Positions 39,393 through 52,100 of a DNA stretch of 64,000 bases are shown one piece after another. The notes under the pieces were generated by a model. The model made no database searches. It saw nothing but the letters and a program-made list of their open reading frames with translations, and was not told the DNA's origin. How positions within the stretch are numbered: the stretch's first letter is position 1; every line of letters starts with the position of its first letter. Position numbers and translations under genes: made by a program. The DNA comes from Agelaius tricolor (taxonomy: Eukaryota > Chordata > Aves > Passeriformes > Icteridae): the NCBI GenBank assembly GCA_023055355.1, contig JALJCS010000001.1, forward strand, positions 78,222,881 through 78,286,880, in the 5' to 3' direction.

Positions 39393-42300
39393 GGAACAAT
39401 CTTAAAAAATCAGTCTATGTGATCTCAAAATCAGTGTCTACTAGGTTGTCTAGAGACTAAGATGTGTCTGGCCAGCCCTGGACACAGCATATATGCTTGC
39501 TGCCTATTTTGCAGTCTGTAGGCAGTGCAAAATCTCATAAACACAGAACAACGTGGCCCTGGTGTTGCACAACCCATTATAGAAAATCTGTGAATGAATC
39601 CTAGTCCTGGTCATAAGAAACATACCAGCTTAAGGATTTTATAAGCTTTATTTTGACCTGGGCTTTCCTCTTTCTTTAGCTATAATCCCTGAATGAGCAG
39701 AGGTGGCAGCACCATCTGTTTCCCAGGAAGGGCAGAAAGTGGTGGCTGTGTCATGGGGTGTATTTAACTTTTCCTGAACTCATCAAAAAGTGGATAACAT
39801 TATTATCATAGTGTAACAGACACATAATTATCTTTAACACCAAAGGAAAAAAAAAAAAAAGAAAGAGAAAGAGGCAACAACCATGAAAACACACTAACCA
39901 AAAACCCCCCCAAACCCAAACCCAAACCCCACCACCATTCTCATGTGAACAGGAGGTGAACAGGAGGCTCTAATCTAAACAGTGTCCTGGTCTGGGCCCC
40001 AGAACTGGATCATTCATGGAGGTGGAGGTCCTTACCTCATTTTGGCCTGGTTTCAGCTAGGACTGTCCCAGTATCCTAGCCCAGCAATCACTTTTAATAA
40101 AGAGCCTGGGTATGGCCACCTTGTTCTGGATATAAAGGACTTTAATGGCACAGAACAGTCACCTCTCTGCCAGGGAACACTCCCTGCCCTCTTTTATTTA
40201 CAGGTACAGCTGTGAATTCAATGGGCTAATAATGAGTAATGGTGTAATTTTGTGCTGGGAAGAGAAACAAAAGGAAATATTGGAGGATGGAAAAAAGAAA
40301 ACTCAATGTCGAAAGCCACGGGAACTGGATGGGGAGTTGCAAATGAAGCTCATAAAATTATTTCTCCATTTAGACCACAAAATTTTTGAAGCATGATCTG
40401 AAAAATAAATAACAATGAATGTTTTAAAGGAAAATTTTTAAAAAAAGAAATCAAGAAAAACTGTTTTAAAGGCACAGGGTTTTCCATGTAAACAGAGATT
40501 CCGAGTACAGGAGCAGCAGAACCAGAAGCAATACAAGCTCATTTCTGAAAGCCAGACATAAAAGTGGGACACTAAAAGTGTCTCAGTCTGCCTGGATTTG
40601 AGACAAAAAGGCTTCTCACAATAGGGAATATGCTCAGTAGTGTACTGTGTCCAGGGTCATGTCTCCATATCTCAATACTGCTAAAATTTCTTCTCAGGCA
40701 AATTCTGTACAAAGTTTACTATCCCAAAATCAAGGAAATGCATTGCTCCAAATAGTAGGAACTGGTTTGTGTTCTTTAAGGCATTAAATAGGAAAATAAA
40801 CAAAACAGTAGATTGGAAATGAAAGCTTCATGAGTGACAGACAGCACTGATTATTATCTGGTATATTGCTTCCGTGTTTCACACAGTTTTATAGCATTAT
40901 TCAGCCATCTTCTGAGAAGTGTGCCTCCAGTTACCAGCATCTCCCCCTCACTTTGCTCTCTTCTTTGAAACAAATGCTATTGATTAGTAGAAGCCTTTTC
41001 TGAAATTGACAGAAAGGTATGAACCTGTTAAAACTATCTTATTAAGGTTGAATATGACTGGAAAGGAGAATTGATTCACACTAGATTTATATCTGTTAGC
41101 TTTTTGCTGCAATTCCCTATTTGTAACATTTCATTACACACTTTCACAAGCTATTTTTCCTTCTTTTTATTTTATTATGTGGATTTTGCTTTTGATATCC
41201 TGAAAAAATGATCATTATTTTTCTTATTTCTTTTCTAAATATTATCTTGTACATATGAATTTGTAACCAACTAAATCTTGCAAATTTTTTTTTTCCCAGA
41301 GGAACTTAAGTCAGCTGTGCCCAGATTGGCTTGTTAGCTATGTTTAAAATTACTGCAGATCATTTAATTTTGTATTCATATCAACATATAAATCTTCAGT
41401 CAGGTCAATTTTTTTGAATATAACAATGGGAGTCTCTGCTTAAAAGACTAAAAGAAAAGAAAGTTGGAATGAGATTGTTTTGAAAATAATTTCCAGATGA
41501 GTGCCACAGTTAAAGGGAACAAGTTGAAATAAATCAGAACTGCTGACTGCCCAGACTTACCGTGTTCCTTAGCAGTTGCCATTTAAGAGCACAAACAATG
41601 GTTCAGCGCAGGAGAAAAGAGAATGTTTTGAGTCTGAAGCCAACTGTTCAAGAAACTCAGCCCACTTCAGTACCACACCTTTTTGTCAGCTAAGAAAAGT
41701 CAACTGGCACATATATTTCTATTTCTATTTTAAAAGGGGGATTTCTAAAATTCCACTTTGAGAAGAGTCGATTCCAAATTTTCTGTTGCCTTTAACGAGA
41801 ATAAAGGAAGACTTAAACTATATCAGACCAGTCAGGTCCTTTAGAATAAATCTCCACTGTAACCATTCATATATATTTGGGTGTTTCTCTGATGCAGCAG
41901 AATGAGTTACTAATGTTTTCTATATTTCTTGCATTGTCTTCAGCTCAATTTGAACCCTGAGGGCTCAGCCTTGTGTCTGAACAAATATTTTACAATGACT
42001 TTTTTCTGAAACAAATGTATCTTTGAGTTGCCTGAAGTTAATATTGAATTTAAGCTGAGTTAGAAGAAAGAACAGTGTTTGGAAATGTGAAACAAAACAA
42101 CTCAGGCTACAGTCATGAGCAGATCAGGCATGATTTGTAAAAGGTAAGGAAAGTATTGCGTGCATCTGAAAATCTCTGGAAAATTTCTTAACCAATGGGC
42201 TGAAAATTACCTTTGTGGTGAAAGAAATAATGAACTTACAAGTTTTGGTCATACAAACCTAGAATTTTCCTCCTTTTTCCTGATTGAGAAAAAAAAGTAA

Positions 42301-43007
42301 ATCTAGATAAATGTCTAAAAATGAAAGTGCAATGTTTTGTTTCACTTCTTAGTTCATCTGTGAAATTAAACCATCTATAAAATTCAACAAACAAATAAAA
42401 CACTTGTGGACTGTTGTTTATCTTTGAATGCAATGAAATGTAAGCATTCTCACAATGTAATTTCCTGAATGTTTGATTTGGACTAAGCATATAGCCATCG
42501 CTGAAACGGAGTCTATTTAAAGCACTTCTGATTTAAAAAAATGTATTTCACTTTATTTCAAAAGTGAAATTAAGTAATACTTTGTAACTGTGGGGATTGG
42601 AGCTGGTATTTGTTTAGTTTAGTTTAATTTTTTTTTTTTCTGACTCCTGGTCTCAAACCCAATTATAAAACAGTTTATCAAAAAGGTATTTGGTTCATCA
42701 TGCATAATGAAGCATAGATCTTTCCAGTGCAAATTTTGAGCTTCTAAATCTGTACTATATTTTTTCCTAACATGTTTTTCTCCTTTACAGTGCTATTTTA
42801 CATTAGAATATGATCAAGTTCTTAGACCTTTCCTCTTAATTTCATCAAAATGCCAATGAGCTTGGTTTGTTCACCTTTTAAAGAAAATTGAACTGCATCT
42901 TGAGGAACAGTTTAATGATGGATATAGATTTCACAGCCTTTTAAATCTCAGTGTAATTCCTCTAAAAATATGTTAAAGCAAACAATGTAGAATTTTCTTT
43001 GCCTGAA

Positions 43008-43008
<1 letters not shown>
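39393..43008. other. AT-rich non-coding stretch with low-complexity tracts
   Basis: It holds an A run at 39847-39860 and a C/A tract at 39901-39930. At 39983 'gtgtcctggtctgggccc' resembles the start of an avian LTR, and an AATAAA follows at 40097, but no matching end or target duplication was found, so it is not called. No gene was recognised. Confidence 0.45.
39901..39930. repeat. C/A tract with CCCAAA units
   Basis: A short low-complexity run: C7, then three AAACCC/AAACCCC units. It superficially resembles telomeric DNA, but the vertebrate telomere unit is CCCTAA and the run is only about 30 bp. Confidence 0.85.

Positions 43009-43062
<54 letters not shown>
43009..43062. repeat. (TAA)18 microsatellite
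   Basis: Fifty-four bases of uninterrupted TAA triplets, 18 perfect units. Its perfection suggests it is variable in length between individuals. The poly-isoleucine and similar frames that cross it on both strands (42962-43292) are artefacts of the repeat. Confidence 0.98.
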
Positions 43063-43063
<1 letters not shown>

Positions 43064-46000
43064 CAATGCAATAACATTTAATTTGATGACTATGGTTAAA
43101 TGTGAATATTTAACTGGAGAAGGTTCAGAGACACACCAGAAGAGCAAGCTTACTCCTTTGCAGGTTTATGTTCCTATGGAGAGTTTAATAAATATCCTTC
43201 TCAAGAATCACACAATTTTTGAGATTACAAAAGAGAAAAGAAAGAAAAGAACAATTAAAATAAGAATTATCAAAAAACACATGCATGGCTGAAGAAATTA
43301 TTTAATCTTAAATTATTTTACATTCAGATTGTTTTTATTCCATAATCTTTAGCAGGAATGCAATTCTATCCCTTACTGAGCTCTGGGTTCTTAAAGGCAA
43401 TTGTTGTGCTCAAATGTTTAAACCTTGGTCCTGAGCTTGTACTCTGGTCTTCCAAGGCAAATGCAGAAAACTGAAGAATCCAGAGACAACCTCATGCTGG
43501 TGGACACTGGTTACAGGCGACCAGCCAGACTATAATCAGGCAGAATATCATCTCTAAAAATGGTCAACTGATCTGGCTGAAGAAGACTCAGTTATTGTTC
43601 CATAACCCATAAATAGAAGGTCCTATAATTGCAATTTAGAAATGTTACATGTTGCAGCCTTCTCATGCAGACAAAACTGTGGTGAATGCATGTATGCATG
43701 CATTAAAACAAAACCAGACTAGTGCTGGAGTAGTAATAGTTAGCAGTGAGTACAGTGAATATCTGACATAAAAGTGAATGTGAAGGTTCGCTGCCATGCA
43801 GTAACACTGTGGTTACCTGTAAATCTCTTTCTATGCTTTTCTAAAGTAACCCTAAGTTCTATAAAGGATAGAGATGAATAAGGATATGTAGGATATGTCC
43901 CACATATCTGCTTATATGCATATGTCCCATATGATCTGCTTAAGGTGACTAATATGCCATGACATAAAGCATCACATTCTGTGTAACAGTACCTTCTGCA
44001 GGTAGTCAGGACTGATCCCACCACCCATCCCCCAGCTACATCCTGGCTTGTTTTGTAGGTGCCTCAGCCCTGAAGGTCCTGTGTGGCTTTGGAGGGACAC
44101 ATGTGACAACAGCCGGCCTTGGTGTCAGGAAGAACCTCAGCAATTTGCCCTTGAGGCATCCTCAGCAGTCAGCCTCAGAGACAGGTCTCTAGAAGTTGAT
44201 GCTTCTGTATATATATGTATATTTTAATACTATTTTTATTTTGAATATTCTTAAGCAATGGATTTAATTTAGAATATTGCTTCAAAACTGGGGGTTCTGT
44301 TTGATACACACATTTTCTTTTAATTTCACCAAACATTCAGTTCTTCTTGATGTTTGACTTGTTGCAGATATACTTTGGGGTTCTGTTGTTCTTTAGGGTA
44401 TTTTATTTAGGCTAGTTTGTTATTATGTAAATTGCTTCTTACTGCTTGACAGCTAATGATACGTTGCAATGTAAAAACAAGATTTATTACCATTCTGAAC
44501 AAAATCTTTATTTTCTGTCTAATATAACAGTGGGTGTTCCCATTATCCATGTAAATGGTTAGTTGTTTTACAGCTTACCAAGCTCTTGAACTCAGTAACG
44601 TATTAAGGCAATGACTTCCACCAGTTTAAACAGATTTCCACTGTGAAAAACAGATGTCTTGTCATGAGTTGCAAATCTGTTCCCACAAATTTACTTTAAT
44701 TTCACATTGAAAGGTGTAAAGTCTTTGAATTCACTGTTCATTTAACATTACTACAGCTTTATGTAGATCTCTCTGAGAATGTATTAATATCTTCTAATTC
44801 TTCCTTTCTTTGTAGTAAAATATGATGCTTTAAAAAAAAGGGGTTATTAAAGCATGTTAGTCACAAGTAAACTTTGGGATGAAACCAGAGGGAAAAGTTC
44901 CATGGGAGTTTTCATATTTCTAAGAATTATCAAGGATGAGGGCTCAGGCAGAGATAAAGAGTTGGAAATCATAATTACTTTAGTCAGGATTCAGGTAAGT
45001 TGGAAGAAAATGAAAAATATCAAGACTTTTGATAAATCCTGTGCCATTTGCTAGACCTTAATGGTGAGGCCCTCTATGGTTCACTTCATAAGAAAGGTAA
45101 GAGTTTTTTCATTCTCCAGTGAGTCTGACTGCATGTATGAGGCATTAAAATGCACAGGTTGAAAGCTTCAAGAGCAGATTAATCTCTAGACCCACCACTG
45201 TGTCAAAGTGGTTGAACTGAATTCGCTTATAGCCCAGTGTATTTGGTTTATTGGGTTCCTGACCTCTTTTGGTTTCACATCTAATATCAAGCCTGGACAA
45301 CACTTCTGCTGTTAAGGTTATTTTCTTGATATACCTCAATAGCATGAGTCACTTCAAAGGACTTTTAAAAGGACAATTTTTATTACCTATCAGGAAAGAA
45401 TTTGCAACTACATCAATATCTGATTGTTGGTATTCAAACAGAACTCTTCTTTTTTGAGAGATGACCTTAATAGTTAAGAACCATGGGAAAGAAAATTGGT
45501 TTGTCCAGTTTTATTGCTAAAGGAGTATTCCCAGAATTAGTAAATGAGGAAATCCTTCCCATTTTATTCTCATAAGTACTCAGTATATTATTAAACAGGT
45601 TTATGCAAATATGCCTATAATAGTAAAATAAACAGTGTGAGAGGCCATTTTGTTTCTCTGAAGCTTACTTTTAATCTGTCTCTATGCTTCTGAATTATTT
45701 GGGAGACTTCACCTGAGGAGGAACAGTAAAGGATTGCTCTGACATGGGGTCCCCTCTTATGCTGCTTAATCTGCTGGTACGGGCATAGAGCATGGGGACA
45801 CTGGTGCAAGCTTCTTTAAGCAATTCATTGACCTGTGTGTGGCACTCCTTCCAAGCTAACATATCTGTGCAGACATCGTGCTGGTAGAGCTGGATTGCTG
45901 TTCTTGGTCCAGGCCTATTTCTGCTGTTTCAATCCCTCACTAATAAAAGGGCTAGGAAGGAAGGGGGATGGTACTTCCCTTGTCAATGCTAGGTTAAACC

Positions 46001-46171
46001 ATAAACCATGGTAGAAATTGTTCTGTCTTTCTTTGCACTTGAGAGATGCTAGTGTTTAGATCTCAGCTGGGTGTTTTAGAATGCTATGGTGCTGGAGCAG
46101 TCTGGCTGATTTTAAATAAGAAGGGCAACTGAATACTTTTTAGTTTTTTCCTTAAAAAACACCTTTTGCAT
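43063..46171. other. Mostly AT-rich non-coding stretch
   Basis: No gene was recognised. A GC-richer patch at about 44010-44200 is of unknown origin. At 44816-44994 a 179-bp block sits between a good acceptor ('ttcctttctttgtag') and a perfect donor (CAG|GTAAGT), but all three plus-strand frames contain stops, so it can only be a non-coding exon candidate. Confidence 0.45.
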
Positions 46172-46245
46172 GAGTCATAGAATCATATAGGTTGAAAGAG
46201 AACTCTAAGATCATTGAGTCCAACTACTAACCAAGCAATTCTGTG
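46172..46245 (-). mobile_element. CR1-like 3' end remnant
   Basis: The plus strand reads 'gagtcatagaatcatatagg', 'ttgaaagagaactctaagat', 'cattgagtccaacta', 'accaagca'. This matches the motif order of the antisense of a CR1 subfamily ('aatcatttaggttggaaaag', 'cctctaagatcatcgagtcc'). It is short and diverged. Confidence 0.6.
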
Positions 46246-46565
46246 TAACTTGAGTGTGATATAGAAGCAGCTAATTTCTGAGTCTGGGATGTACCTAACA
46301 ATTTCTGAATACTTTGAAGTAATTCATCATAGTCAGCAGGAAGTAATCATCCTGGTGGAAGACCACAATGTTATGTGAACATGGATGGGATTTAAACTCA
46401 ACTTAGCTTTCTAATTGTGACATAAAGATAAGAAAAAAATATCACATTTTGCTGATAAAGTAATTGGTTCAGTCACATAATTACTGTTAATGCTATGTGC
46501 TAATACTGCCATCAGATGTTTGCCGTCCTCTCAAGGTGCTAAAACCTAATATAGAGCAAATTATC

Positions 46566-46591
46566 TCAGTCTATCATCTGAGATAGACTGA
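46566..46591. repeat. 10-bp inverted repeat (hairpin)
   Basis: TCAGTCTATC at 46566-46575 pairs perfectly with GATAGACTGA at 46582-46591 over a 6-base loop. An overlapping, mutually exclusive pair, ATCTCAG (46563-46569) with CTGAGAT (46578-46584), could fold instead. Confidence 0.85.
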
Positions 46592-49500
46592 TATGATAGG
46601 CCCCACTATGACTTTTGAAGACAGACTGAGGACGTACATGTGCCTTCATTCATTATAAATGTCTCTAACACCTCAACAGAAGACAACCAACCATACCTTG
46701 GCTTCCAAAGAAAAATGATACTGCTGAGCTAAGCTGGAAACAGTGGTTGCAGGTCATAAGTATATTTATTTCCACAACTGTAGTTAAATCACCAGAGTAA
46801 TAGCAACAACACAAACATCAAAATCATACCTTAAGAAAGCTGAAAGGAGCAATAGGATTTAATATCAATATTAATAGTCATGGACTAATGTTGTGTCTTA
46901 CATGCTAAAATTCTATACTATTTATAGCTCATTCTGTGAGAGGCGAAGCAATATATTTCTTTGACAGACCTGTACTTCAATTATATTTATGAAGTGGGTT
47001 TATGTTAATATGAGAAGTCAGATAGAAGTGTCTCCATTTCACAAGAGATGAAACTGAGATGAAAAAGGGGCTAACAAACCCCTGTTTTTTAGGAGCACAT
47101 CTTGAATCACCCTCTCCACCTGTTGATGGAACACCATGAGGTTCTCGGGGCATGTTGAATTGCAGCATATTCATCTCTGTAGAAGAGAGCTGAAAAGCCC
47201 TCAAGAACCAGTGACCATGCTAATGACCGTGTGTCCTGAATAAGTTAACTTCCCTAAGACAAGCTAACAAAATATGTTTCAGCTTTACACTTAATATCTC
47301 AAATTATATGATGAATGATATCCTTAATTTAGTGGCCTTTATGTCACAAAACAACATTATGGAATTTCTGCTAAATGATAATGTTTTACTCAATTTCTGT
47401 AATAAATTGACCAATCCAAGTAGTGTCATGCTTTCCCCTCTCCCCAGTTCTTCCTGAGACAACCATCCATTCTGTAAACTGGATGGTGAGAGAACCCTTC
47501 ACTACTAAAATAATTAAATGCTGTAAAATGGTATTCATGAAAGAAATTAGACTAATAAAGATACTGCTTTTTTATCTGCGGCTTAAACATCCATCTAAAA
47601 TCTGATAAGTGGAAAATATTTCCCTTTTAAAAGTACACCTGTTCCAGGATTTTATATTAAGATGAATATTTTTCATCCTGGGTATGTTACACAAGTTGCA
47701 TCACATTAAAATCTAGTTTTATAGTACAAATAGCCAGGCTTGAAAATATTTTATTTATTTGTTCACTGAAAAGCAACCAAATATAGGAAATGAATACCTT
47801 CATTGATTTCATATATTCATATATACTTTCATGTGGATCTTGCAGCAGGAAATATATTGATAGGGGAATATGCACTGAGGAAAGAGGAAAGCTGTTTCAG
47901 GAGAACTGTTATGTGGGCAAGCTGACCTCAGAAGTACAGCATAACACAATTTCTGTCTATAATGTTACAAAAAAAATAATCCTTAATGTGTTATTTATTT
48001 TTTTCAAAATGTGCTGCAGTACCTGAAAGTCCCAGCCAGGCATGCTCCCAATATTGTGAGCAGCACACAAATTGACAGGGTAACCCTGTGTCCCAGAGGG
48101 TTGGCACTCTGGTTTTCAAGGTACTTAACTGCAAGAGGGATGGGTAAATGGTGTGTGAAAGAACCACTAGTAGGATAATATACTTCAGATGGAAGCTGGT
48201 ATAAACTTCACAATGGACTTCTGCAAAGCAGTCTTAAAAACTCTCTTATTTCTGAGCTTCCTATCTGTCTCTAATGGCTATTTCTTTTTGTCTGCTGGCA
48301 GCTTTGCCCAATAATAAATATAGAAAGATAGTGTCCAAGTCACCCTCTGAGATTTTGTGAAACTGGTTTTGAAACTACTTAAGTAGCAGCAATAAGAAAT
48401 AAAACTGTGTATTAACATTTGAAAGAGAGACTGGCTGCCATTTTGATATAAGAAATGTGATGTCTGCTTAGACATGAAAATTTACTCAAACTTAACAAAT
48501 TTATAAACATTTAAAATACTTTATTTTGAAAATATATGGCTGAGAAATTCTGCTAGAAACTTCTGAGATGTAATTTTATTCGTTACTAAATGTAATTGAA
48601 CAAGAAAAATCTGAATTTAGGTTTTTTTATCTAAGTCAGTTATAAAAAGAAAATAATAATCTTCAGCCATTTAATGAAATGTTTTGTTGCTTTAATATTA
48701 TTTTAACATAGATTAGTTCTCCTGTTAATGGCAATGTTTTCTAGACAGATATAACTACTTATATTTTTCTGAACATCATAATCCATACATATATCTTTTA
48801 AGTATAACACCAAACCTTACTTTTTACTGCAAAACTAGCTGTTGAGATCTAAAATTCAGAATGAGCAAATGTTCATCCACAATAAGCATTTTAAATGTAT
48901 TGTGCATAATTATTAGATTCTTTTTCCATTTGCCCTTCTGCTTCCTGTCTTCTCTGTTGCCCACCAGAGAGCTGTACATTTAAGAGGAAGAAGGACATCT
49001 ATTGACTGCAGAGTTGAATTCAGTTAATGTGCCTCACTCTAGCAGGACAATGCATGTAACACAGCAGGCCTAATTTTCTGTCCATCTCTAGCTATGAATA
49101 TTGCCACCAAATCTCTGCAGTCAAGGGGTTTTCATTACACTCAAATTCTGTGGTGTGGAATTCTCTGCAAAAATTTAATGACCCAAGTTCCTATTTAAAA
49201 AAGTACTCTTTTACAATGGCATTCTACTTGAGTGCCCAGCACAAGTGAAGTATATAAAAAAGTAGATCCACTGAAAAAAATGAAAATGCAGCCTGTCATA
49301 GTATTTGAAACAGAGTGTAACCAATGAAACATTTTTCTAAAAGAGCAGTAAAGGAGCAACTTGGTAGCTTTTATATATAAATATATAAATTCCCTGAGAA
49401 TGGGTTCTTCTAATTGATTGCCAAGTCTATGAGAACACTTCAGTGCATTATTTTCTGGAAGCAGAAAGCATGGCTGTTGCTTTGAGAGGTGAATTCTGCT

Positions 49501-50910
49501 GAATGTGTGAGGTCATTGTTATGTTTAAACTCAAAAGACAAATTCAGCAGGGGAACATTTTTCTTAAAATAGTTGCCACAGTAATAAGAGTTTTATGGTT
49601 GGTTCATCAAAGGTGCTGCACACAAAAACCTCCGCTCTATTCAATATCTTGTTCTCATTATTCTTATTGCTAGTAGCACTAATCATTCCCCTATTTTCAA
49701 ACTGATCATTGACATTGTGAATTCACTGTTGAGAAGAGAAAGGAGAAAAAAAAAGAATTTTACATTTTTACATTGGTATAGACCTTTTGGGATAATATAT
49801 TAAAGAGATCAAAGTTGTGGCACATTCATGAACACTTGCAATTTTCCTAATTATCGATAAAACTCTTCAAGTTGAAGCTCTCTCCTGTGATAAGTTCCTC
49901 TGCAGCTTTAGTAAGAACTGGGAAGAGGAGGATGTGTTATGGTCCATGCTGCAATTTACAGTGCACAACAAAGTAGGGGTTGTTTTGGCTTGAAGAGAGG
50001 TACTCACAGAGTAGGTAGTTCAGGCTTATAGAGGGTCTTAGATAATAACTCAACCTTCCTTAAAACATGGGGGTGTAGGAGCAGAAAACAGACAATTGTG
50101 TTTTCAGAGGATAGTTCGACTCTCAACATTTTAGAGAATATCATTATATGATGTGCTGTTGATATTACTAAGTTGCAAGTAAATCAGTAAACAGTTTCTA
50201 TGTCTGAAAGGGTAGAAAAACAATTTACCAGACTTTTGTGTTTCTGCTAGAAAAGAGCTATAGCTTTAAAGGTAAGCTGAAGTGTTCCTGGACATTTGGC
50301 CTTCTTAAAGAGGTACCTTAACCTCTCAAAGTGCCAGCATTTAAATCACAAGCTGGGAGAATTACCTGACCTGTCAACACCTGACCCTTGGATGAAGCTA
50401 TTATATAAAGTACCAAAATCATAGTAAACACCTACAAGACAGTCCAGTTCCCAGACTTGCACCACTGCCTTGGCATTGCCCCGGCTACCAGTGAAGTTTT
50501 AGCCTGGTTCTTCTTGGGAAGAAAACTTCTATTCTCTGAGAAGAAAACTTAAAGGTCTCCAGGGAAGGAAAAAGTCTATTTGGAAGAAAGTAGCTTACTC
50601 CAAAAACCTCTCAAAATATACACAGCAATTTCAAATGTGTTCTGATGCAAGCATCTGTAATCCTGCACTTTCAATTCAGCAAGCAACTGGACTGGAAACA
50701 CAAAGTAAAATGTCAGTAAGAGATTTCAACAAATTTTGAGATGTTGCTATTATACACAAACTGGAAGCATATCTAATCCTTTCTAAATTCAATAAATTCA
50801 AATGCAAAGCAATGCATGTAATGATAGAAAAGAAAGATCACTTTAAGGACACTGTTTTTTACAAAAGTGTTAACTAACATCTGCAAACCATAATTGATGG
50901 TTATGAAAAT

Positions 50911-50952
50911 GACAAAGAAGAAGATGATGATGATGGTGTTGATGAAGAAGAA
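50911..50952. repeat. GAT/GAA trinucleotide tract
   Basis: A purine-rich tract of imperfect GAA, GAT and GTT triplets with four consecutive GAT units. It is low complexity and gives Asp/Glu-rich or Ile/Phe-rich chance frames. Confidence 0.75.
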
Positions 50953-51795
50953 AGTAATAATAAAAGAGCACTTCATTATGTAGGAATCTGTACCCCAGGC
51001 ATAATGCCAACATCAAGGTGAAATAACTACAATAAATTTTAAAAAACCCCTCAGATTTGACTGACTTCTAGCTTTTTGTCAGCGAAGTGTTGACCGAGAA
51101 AATTCCTTTTACTCCTCATTTGGATGTCATGACCTATGAAAAATGTAGCATTTAACAAAACCATTTGAAGTACTGCAATCTAAAGATGGTGCCCCTAATT
51201 GTACCAGCACTGTGAACAATATCATTAAAAACTATTTACCTCCTATGGTCATTGTTCCCAGAGTTATGTGAGCCCAATTAAGCCTGAGGTCAAATTTAAA
51301 CTGAGTATTTGGAGACAAGCTTCCTGAGTTGAAACATAATCAAACTGCCTTGGGATTATTCCAAAGAGAGAAATGGAGACACATTTTACCTTTTACTTTT
51401 GTCATTACAGGAAGAGTAAATACCCTGTAAGGAAAAGAAAGAAGGAGGGGGGGAAATAGGCTGATGATAGAGAATGATTTAACAGCTCCTAATATTAAAT
51501 GCTGACAGTGTAGTCATAGAAGTAATAAACCAAGGCCAATATTATTGCTACCTGCATTTTTAACTCTAGTGGCTGAATTAGACTGTATGATTACTAACTA
51601 GTAGAAGACATGAATCTGGCAGCTGCTACTCAATTTTACCTGACAGCATTCAGTATCAAATAACATGCCTTTCTCTATGTTTTTAATATCATCAGAAAAT
51701 AAAAGAACTTGCTGTTAGCAAATAATAGAAAAGGATTGGAAAAGAACTTTTTTCCCCCAGTTTCTCAGTTCAGTATGCATCAAAAGAGAATTTGG

Positions 51796-51826
51796 AAAAA
51801 AAAAAAGGAAAAAAAAAAAAAGGAAA
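51796..51826. repeat. A-rich tract interrupted by GG
   Basis: Two runs of 11-12 A, each followed by GG, then AAAA. This is an approximate tandem duplication of an A12-GG unit. Confidence 0.85.
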
Positions 51827-52021
51827 ATTAGTCATGGTTCTTTTAACACCTGTAAGAAAAAATTCAAATGAAGACAAAATTCAGCAAATTATGGATAGCC
51901 TTTCTTACATATCAAAGTTGTTATAGCTCAAAAGGAAAAACAATCCCTACAGGGATTTAAGTGACAAAACTTCCCCTTCTTAAATTAAGTATTGTTTATG
52001 TTACACATAATTTAGAAAGTA

Positions 52022-52100
52022 AAACTCAGCCTCACAGGAAAACACATTCATTGTTTCAAACTCACATTCATTAATTCAATGTTACTTAGAGGCTGAGTTT
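52022..52100. repeat. 12-bp inverted repeat around a 55-bp spacer
   Basis: AAACTCAGCCTC at 52022-52033 is the exact reverse complement of GAGGCTGAGTTT at 52089-52100. The spacer contains two direct copies of ACATTCATT. I see no clear target-site duplication outside the arms, so a MITE is only one possibility; a chance foldback is another. Confidence 0.8.

Larger units (their letters stand above)
46246..52021. other. AT-rich non-coding stretch
   Basis: No gene or transposon was recognised. It contains a hairpin at 46566-46591, a GAT/GAA tract at 50911-50952 and a run of G-interrupted A at 51796-51826. A few moderately complex stretches, for example 48940-49160, lack repeats and may be conserved non-coding DNA, but this cannot be judged from one sequence. 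Confidence 0.45.

Noticed and set aside
39901..39930. Interstitial telomere repeat
   Set aside because: The units are CCCAAA, not CCCTAA, and the tract is only about 30 bp.
39983..40220. Another LTR starting 'tgtcctggtctggg'
   Set aside because: No matching right end or target duplication could be found, and the AATAAA nearby is not informative in AT-rich DNA.
42962..43292. Frames containing poly-isoleucine on both strands
   Set aside because: Direct consequence of the TAA/ATA/TTA microsatellite.
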